Assembly (NCBI RefSeq): GCF_934202235.1
Contig: NZ_CAKPXS010000056.1
Coordinates: 1-9,984, forward strand
From: an uncultured Limosilactobacillus sp.
Lineage (GTDB): Bacteria > Bacillota > Bacilli > Lactobacillales > Lactobacillaceae
Length of the DNA: 9,984 nt
Direction: 5' to 3'
Notes under the pieces: model-generated
Databases searched by the model: none
What the model was told of the DNA's origin: nothing
What the model saw: the letters and a program-made list of their open reading frames with translations, nothing else
Program-made: the position numbers and the translations under genes
In this document: piece after piece, positions 6,717 through 9,984 of the stretch
How the letters are laid out: every line of letters starts with the position of its first letter
How positions within the stretch are numbered: the first letter of the stretch is position 1

Positions 6717-7823
6717 ATGAAATTGAAGCAACTAACCAGGGCCGACCTAGGTGATTACTGTAAGGTTTTCGCCTTTACCGCCGTTGTTTCCCAGCCCATC
6801 ATGGCTTCGTTGCTAAATGTCAGCACCACTCACCAGAGTCAATTAGTGATCGGACTACTCTACGACTTAGTTAAGTACACCGCCCCGGCTTTTATCTTTG
6901 GCATCCTTTACTCCATGATGAGGACTCACGATCAGTCGCAGTTCGACCTGCGCGCTTATTACCGTCATGCCTGGTCGCTATTATTTGTCCCTTCCATCTG
7001 GTGGACAATGATTTACTTGCTCTTCATGCCCTGGTTGCAGCAGGTTAACCACTGGCATAACTTTTCGACCTTCTGCTGGCAGTTCATTAACGGGAACGCG
7101 GCACCACATCTCTGGTACAACTCCATGATGCTGCAATACATCATCCTGGTGCCGGTCTTCTGGCTAATGAGCCGTTGGGTCGGCCACAACCGACGCCGCG
7201 GGTGCTTGCTCGCCCTGGTGGTGCTCCTTGGCTATCTCGCCTGGCTGGCCTATTATGACTACTATGTCTTTCACGGACCCCATATGCACGATTGGTACTT
7301 GCTTGACCGCTTATTCATCTCCTTCTTTATTTACGCCTTTTATGGGATGCTGGCCTGGCAGTTTCGTCACCTTTATCAGCGGTGGGTATTGCGGCTGTTA
7401 CCAGCTATCACCATCGCCTTCTTCGCCATTCTCGTCTGGACTAACCGGGAACTTTTCGGGTTTGGGTTCCCCGTTTCCCTGTATAACGCCACTTACTACA
7501 AGCCATCGATGACCGCCTACTGCCTCGTCATCATCGCCCTCATCAGTGTTCGCTTTTTTGCCGATCACCGCGCTCAAAAGGTCCGCCGGCTTAAGCTGAT
7601 GCACTTTGTGGCTACCTACGCTCACCGGGCTTTCTTGTCTAACTTGTTCTGGGAGCAACTCTGCTGGCGAGGATTACAAATGCAACGGTACGCTGCAGCC
7701 CACCCAATACTCGTGTTGATATCAACCTGGCTGCTCACCTGGGTATTATCGGTTAATTCTGCCTGGCTAATTCACCATGGTTGGCTAATAGTTAAACGGG
7801 AACTAAACATTAAAGGAGCATGA
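6717..7823 (+). CDS. Acyltransferase-3-like polytopic membrane protein
   Basis: A 368-residue protein with about ten hydrophobic segments. The layout, a short basic N-terminus and the segment LWYNSMMLQYIILVPVFWL, resemble membrane acyltransferase family 3 (OatA/IcaC-like), which transfers acyl groups to cell-surface glycans. The family's conserved His near the end of the first helix appears to be Gln26 here (FAFTAVVSQP), so activity is uncertain and a divergent or non-acetylating role is possible. The ATG at 6717 has AAGGG 6 bases upstream; a GTG directly before it and a TTG at 6723 are alternatives. It is separated from the kinase gene by a strong terminator and is convergent with the glycosyltransferase gene. 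Confidence 0.72.
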   Translation: MKLKQLTRADLGDYCKVFAFTAVVSQPIMASLLNVSTTHQSQLVIGLLYDLVKYTAPAFIFGILYSMMRTHDQSQFDLRAYYRHAWSLLFVPSIWWTMIYLLFMPWLQQVNHWHNFSTFCWQFINGNAAPHLWYNSMMLQYIILVPVFWLMSRWVGHNRRRGCLLALVVLLGYLAWLAYYDYYVFHGPHMHDWYLLDRLFISFFIYAFYGMLAWQFRHLYQRWVLRLLPAITIAFFAILVWTNRELFGFGFPVSLYNATYYKPSMTAYCLVIIALISVRFFADHRAQKVRRLKLMHFVATYAHRAFLSNLFWEQLCWRGLQMQRYAAAHPILVLISTWLLTWVLSVNSAWLIHHGWLIVKRELNIKGA

Positions 7824-7860
7824 TGAAGAGGAAAAGGCCTCTTTGCCATGCTCCTTTTGT
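7812..7860. terminator. Bidirectional terminator between convergent genes
   Basis: The arms AAAGGAGCATG (7812-7822) and CATGCTCCTTT (7847-7857) are perfectly complementary over 11 bp, with a second inner hairpin (AGAGG/CCTCT) in the loop. The plus strand then reads TTTTGTTATT and the minus strand CTTTAATGTTT. The left arm holds the end and stop of the acyltransferase gene, and the glycosyltransferase stop lies 3 bases past the structure. Confidence 0.85.
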
Positions 7861-7862
7861 TA

Positions 7863-8879
7863 TTAACTGAAACCGTACAATTTCTCGGCAATATTGTAAG
7901 TGGCCACCGTCATTTTTCGGCCCACTCTCCCGGGGAGGTTCACCACAATCCCAAAAGAGTTGCGGCGAAACTGGTGGTACAAGTGCTTATCGCCAGCCCT
8001 GATATCTCGCCATAACTGTCGTTTCTCCGCCAAACTCTCCCTGGTGTTTTGTTTGATCAACAATACCGAGGTAATGGTGGTAATAATTTGCAGGTACTTG
8101 CGCAAATATGATTGTAGTTTGGGGTTGATTTCTTGGTGGTGAATATAGAATTCCAACATAATCCGGTTAACCCGTAACTGCTGGTCAGCCCGGGTAATCA
8201 TCACCGCATCATTAACTGACTGGTCATCCCGTCCCAGGAAGTAATGATACAAATCAATGTCCAGGTAGTACATTGTCTTGACATAAACCAACGGTTCAAA
8301 GACATAGATATTATCAACGTAGAAGGTATGCGGCGGCAACTGTAGGTGCGCTTCTTCAGTCAGCAACTTCGTTCGGTAAATCACCGAGTGCATCAGTAGG
8401 TACTTGCCAAAGGGAAAATGCACCTGGTCCCACCCAAAACGCTGCCGAATTAGTAGTTGCGGATAATTCATTACTTTTTGGTGGTGGGAACCCACCCGGT
8501 CAAAGATAAAGTTAGCAATTAACATATCAACAGGTTGCTGGTCAACAATCGTTTGTGTGAGAAAATCGAGCGCCTGTGCTAGTTTTCCCTGATCCAACCA
8601 GTCATCACTATCAACGACCTTCAAGTAAAAGCCACGGGCATTCGCCATTCCGGTATTGATTGCCTGACCATGGCCGCCATTCGGCTGGTGAAGAGCCCGA
8701 ATAAATTGGTAGTTAGCCGCTAGTTTATCTGCCAGCTGCGGTGTCTGGTCGGTTGAACCGTCGTCAACTAGCAGTAACTCGACCTGGTCACCATACGGTA
8801 AAACGGGGTCGACGCAGCGCTGGAGGTAATCGGCAGAATTATAACAAGGGACAACAATACTGAGAACTGGTTGGTTCAC
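7863..8879 (-). CDS. Family 2 glycosyltransferase (GT-A fold)
   Basis: 338 residues from a GTG start. The N-terminal GT-A fold opens with LSIVVPCYN at 6-14, has the nucleotide-sugar motif VDDGSTD at 38-44 and the metal-binding DSDDW at 90-94; an acidic VDN at 188-190 follows in the acceptor region. No membrane helix is obvious, so it probably works on the inner membrane face, building a cell-surface polysaccharide, teichoic acid or glycolipid; donor and acceptor cannot be told. An upstream in-frame ATG at 9002 would add 41 residues unlike the family and would place the promoter inside the gene, so the GTG at 8879, 11 bases after AAAGGAG, is preferred. It is a single-gene unit convergent with the acyltransferase gene. 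Confidence 0.88.
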   Translation of the reverse strand: MNQPVLSIVVPCYNSADYLQRCVDPVLPYGDQVELLLVDDGSTDQTPQLADKLAANYQFIRALHQPNGGHGQAINTGMANARGFYLKVVDSDDWLDQGKLAQALDFLTQTIVDQQPVDMLIANFIFDRVGSHHQKVMNYPQLLIRQRFGWDQVHFPFGKYLLMHSVIYRTKLLTEEAHLQLPPHTFYVDNIYVFEPLVYVKTMYYLDIDLYHYFLGRDDQSVNDAVMITRADQQLRVNRIMLEFYIHHQEINPKLQSYLRKYLQIITTITSVLLIKQNTRESLAEKRQLWRDIRAGDKHLYHQFRRNSFGIVVNLPGRVGRKMTVATYNIAEKLYGFS

Positions 8880-8918
8880 GGCTCTTCGGACTCCTTTCAA
8901 CGTAAAATACTGCCCATC

Positions 8919-8924
8919 ATTATA
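8919..8924 (-). promoter_or_regulatory. -10 (TATAAT) of the glycosyltransferase gene
   Basis: A perfect TATAAT on the minus strand, 40 bp before the GTG start and 22 bp before the AAAGGAG ribosome site. No good -35 is seen at the usual spacing. It supports the GTG start. Confidence 0.55.
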
Positions 8925-8974
8925 CCGGGAACGGGCGCAAATTGCACGACATCGTGGGTAAACATCCCCCAAGG

Positions 8975-8989
8975 ATGCACAACTTGCAT
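8975..8989. repeat. Short inverted repeat between the glycosyltransferase and DUF488 genes
   Basis: ATGCA and TGCAT are separated by 5 bases in the divergent intergenic space. It may be an operator for the DUF488 gene, whose promoter could not be identified, or chance. Confidence 0.2.
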
Positions 8990-9026
8990 TTTCTCTCCCC
9001 AAAGTAATACGCTAAGGGAGGAAGGG

Positions 9027-9404
9027 ATGATCATGATGCAATTAAAGATTGAACGAATTTATACCAAACCAGTAGACCTCGACGGCTACCGGATTCTCGT
9101 CGACCGGCTGTGGCCACGGGGCATTTCCAAGGTGAATGCTCACCTGGACTGGTGGGCCAAGCAAGTCGGGCCGAGCAACGAACTGCGTAAGTGGTTTGGT
9201 CACGATCCTGCCAAATATGACGAATTCAAACAACGTTACCTAGCAGAGTTAGCTGACAACCCAGCACTGACTGAGTTAAAAGAGAAAGTAACTGCTCAAT
9301 TGGCCACCACTAACGTCATTCTCCTTTATGGTGCTAAAGATGAACAACATAACCAGGCTGTTATTTTGAAAGAGCTGTTGGACAAGCAGCTCGGCAACCA
9401 CTAG
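9027..9404 (+). CDS. DUF488 (YeaO-like) protein of unknown function
   Basis: 125 residues, close to the usual size of this family. It has the family signature VDRLWPRGISK at 25-35, then a Trp-Trp-Lys segment, SNELRKWFGHD at 50-60 and, near the end, LLYGAKDEQHNQA. No signal peptide or membrane segment is seen, so it is cytoplasmic. No reaction is established for the family that can be assigned here. The ATG at 9027 lies 5 bases after GGGAGG; ATGs at 9033 and 9036 are close alternatives. It starts divergently from the glycosyltransferase gene and is followed by the Xre-type regulator, which has its own promoter. Confidence 0.88.
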   Translation: MIMMQLKIERIYTKPVDLDGYRILVDRLWPRGISKVNAHLDWWAKQVGPSNELRKWFGHDPAKYDEFKQRYLAELADNPALTELKEKVTAQLATTNVILLYGAKDEQHNQAVILKELLDKQLGNH

Positions 9405-9419
9405 TTGCGAGTACGCAAC
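9394..9419. repeat. Three alternating GCAAC/GTTGC copies
   Basis: GCAAC (9394-9398), GTTGC (9404-9408) and GCAAC (9415-9419) can form two mutually exclusive small hairpins across the DUF488 stop codon. No T-run follows, so it is not a standard terminator. It may be part of the operator region of the next gene. Confidence 0.35.
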
Positions 9420-9422
9420 GAA

Positions 9423-9440
9423 GTATTACCCGGGAAATAC
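9423..9440. promoter_or_regulatory. 18-bp palindrome, candidate operator of the Xre-type regulator
   Basis: GTATTACCCGGGAAATAC is symmetrical around CCCGGG, with one mismatched base pair on each side of the core. It ends 10 bp before the -35 of the regulator promoter. Xre-family proteins bind palindromes as dimers and often control their own gene, so autoregulation is the simplest reading. Confidence 0.5.
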
Positions 9441-9450
9441 CAGCAAGTTC

Positions 9451-9478
9451 TTGTTATCTCTCTACTTTGGGCGATAAT
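9451..9478 (+). promoter_or_regulatory. Promoter of the Xre-type regulator gene
   Basis: TTGTTA (-35) and GATAAT (-10, 5/6 match) are 16 bp apart. Transcription would begin near 9485, giving a leader of about 25 bases. Confidence 0.65.
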
Positions 9479-9509
9479 GAAGATAAAACACACAAAGCGA
9501 GGGAATTTA

Positions 9510-9848
9510 ATGGTCAAATTTAGCAAGCAATTAACAACGTTACGGCAAGCCACGGGGCTGTCACAAGAACAATTAGCTAACCAGTTGCACATTTCACGAC
9601 AAGCAGTTTCCAAATGGGAAAATGGCACTGCCATTCCAGATATTGACAAGATTGTTCAAATTGCCAATATTCTCCACGTGTCGCTCGATGAGCTAGTTCT
9701 CGGGCAGAAACCGCAGCTCACCCCGTCTACGGTAGCCAACAAACAGCGACCACACATTAGTAACGGTTGGGATTTTCTGGCCCATTACTGGTGGCTGCTG
9801 TTTGCCCTCGCGGGGCTGATTTACGGGTTCTACGGAATGATTCACTAA
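9510..9848 (+). CDS. Xre-family regulator with a C-terminal membrane helix
   Basis: 112 residues. Residues 7-62 form a Cro/CI helix-turn-helix domain, with LSQEQLANQL as the first HTH helix and ISRQAVSKWENG as the recognition region. A short polar linker (about 65-87) leads to one membrane helix at 89-110 (HYWWLLFALAGLIYGFYG), after which the protein ends. Such HTH-plus-helix proteins could be DNA-binding factors held at the membrane; the target genes are unknown. The frame is open upstream to 9405, but the ATG at 9510 has GAGGG 6 bases before it and lies correctly behind the promoter. It is monocistronic: it has its own promoter and its terminator stem starts within its stop codon. Confidence 0.9.
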   Translation: MVKFSKQLTTLRQATGLSQEQLANQLHISRQAVSKWENGTAIPDIDKIVQIANILHVSLDELVLGQKPQLTPSTVANKQRPHISNGWDFLAHYWWLLFALAGLIYGFYGMIH

Positions 9849-9877
9849 GGTGATGGCAAAAGGCCACCACCTTTTTT
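9847..9877 (+). terminator. Rho-independent terminator of the regulator gene
   Basis: AAGGTGATGGC and GCCACCACCTT pair at 10 of 11 positions around a 5-base loop and run into six T's. The left arm overlaps the last two bases of the stop codon. Confidence 0.9.
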
Positions 9878-9915
9878 ATTTGAACCAGGTTGCCGACGTG
9901 CGGTAAGGTGAAGTG

Positions 9916-9963
9916 CCCTACAATTGTTAGACAAAATTGTCTAATGATTGTGGGGTATTTTTT
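9916..9963 (+). terminator. Terminator-like hairpin inside the IS end
   Basis: Bases 9916-9934 and 9937-9955 can pair over 19 bp, counting three G-U pairs, around AA, and are followed by TA and six T's directly before the ATG at 9964. It would stop transcription entering from outside and would hide the weak GGGG ribosome site, limiting transposase expression. Confidence 0.65.
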
Positions 9964-9984
9964 ATGACCAAATATAGCTCAGCA
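9964..9984 (+). CDS. Start of a probable IS3-family transposase orfA (partial)
   Basis: Only seven codons are visible, reading MTKYSSA. IS150-group orfA proteins in lactobacilli commonly begin with a similar M-(T/P)-K-Y-S stretch before their helix-turn-helix domain. The call rests on this, on the IS-like end and on position. The rest lies outside the window. Confidence 0.5.

Larger units (their letters stand above)
9909..9984 (+). mobile_element. Left end of an IS150-group (IS3 family) insertion sequence, partial
   Basis: From about 9909 the sequence runs TGAAGTGCCCTACAATTG and then TTAGACA, which resembles the left inverted repeat of IS150 (TG.A.TGC.CC...TTG.T.GAC as recalled), then a hairpin and the start of an open reading frame. 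The right end and target duplication lie outside the window, so the exact boundary is a guess. The element sits just past the regulator's terminator and breaks no visible gene. Confidence 0.6.

Noticed and set aside
6691..6717. An 8-codon leader-like frame ending in TGATG at the acyltransferase start
   Set aside because: Its ATG overlaps the candidate -10 and would precede the expected transcript start, and it has no convincing ribosome site.
7823..7870. A 15-codon reading frame (MKRKRPL...) overlapping the acyltransferase stop as TGATG, with AAAGGAG before it
   Set aside because: It lies wholly inside the bidirectional terminator; the AAAGGAG is part of the stem's left arm and the peptide resembles nothing known. 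Most likely chance.
8880..9002. N-terminal extension of the glycosyltransferase to an ATG at 9002
   Set aside because: The added residues are Arg/Cys-rich and unlike the family, and a perfect TATAAT and the AAAGGAG ribosome site lie inside the extension.

Overview
The window looks like chromosome of a Gram-positive lactic acid bacterium, most likely a Limosilactobacillus or close heterofermentative relative. The grounds are GC near 50%, strong AGGAGG-type ribosome sites, CcpA-type cre sites, an AgrC/AgrA-type two-component system, and an IS150-group element start of the kind common in lactobacilli. The species call is inference from general character, not from a match.

Left third (1-4569, minus strand): a sugar-hydrolase locus. 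A complete 806-residue cytoplasmic family 3 glycoside hydrolase (GH3) is followed, one base after its stop, by a small GtrA-like membrane protein. A second GH3 gene then runs off the left edge. That second protein is unusual: it starts with three membrane helices and goes straight into the GH3 C-terminal domain, so its TIM-barrel domain, if present, must come last.

Middle (4550-7860, plus strand): a LytTR response regulator and a GHKL histidine kinase, overlapping by 4 bases and ending in a strong terminator, then a polytopic acyltransferase-3-like protein. No signal-peptide precursor or AgrB-like processing gene is visible, so the kinase/regulator pair looks orphan.

The main discovery candidate joins these two parts. 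Both GH3 transcription units carry the same hand-found promoter layout: two direct repeats of a CCAnYTATGCG-like unit exactly 21 bp apart, then a cre-like site, then a -10-like hexamer 29 or 30 bp after the repeats. Direct repeats at 21-bp spacing are the classical target form of LytTR regulators of lactic acid bacteria, and one pair lies in the intergenic region shared with the regulator gene. The simplest reading is that this two-component system activates both GH3 units while CcpA represses them.

Right third (7860-9984): a family 2 glycosyltransferase on the minus strand, convergent with the acyltransferase and sharing a bidirectional terminator with it; a DUF488 protein on the plus strand; a 112-residue Xre-type regulator ending in one membrane helix, with an 18-bp palindrome just upstream of its promoter; and at the right edge the first bases of an IS150-group (IS3 family) insertion sequence with a terminator-like hairpin directly before its first open reading frame. 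No tRNA, rRNA, CRISPR array or origin was seen.
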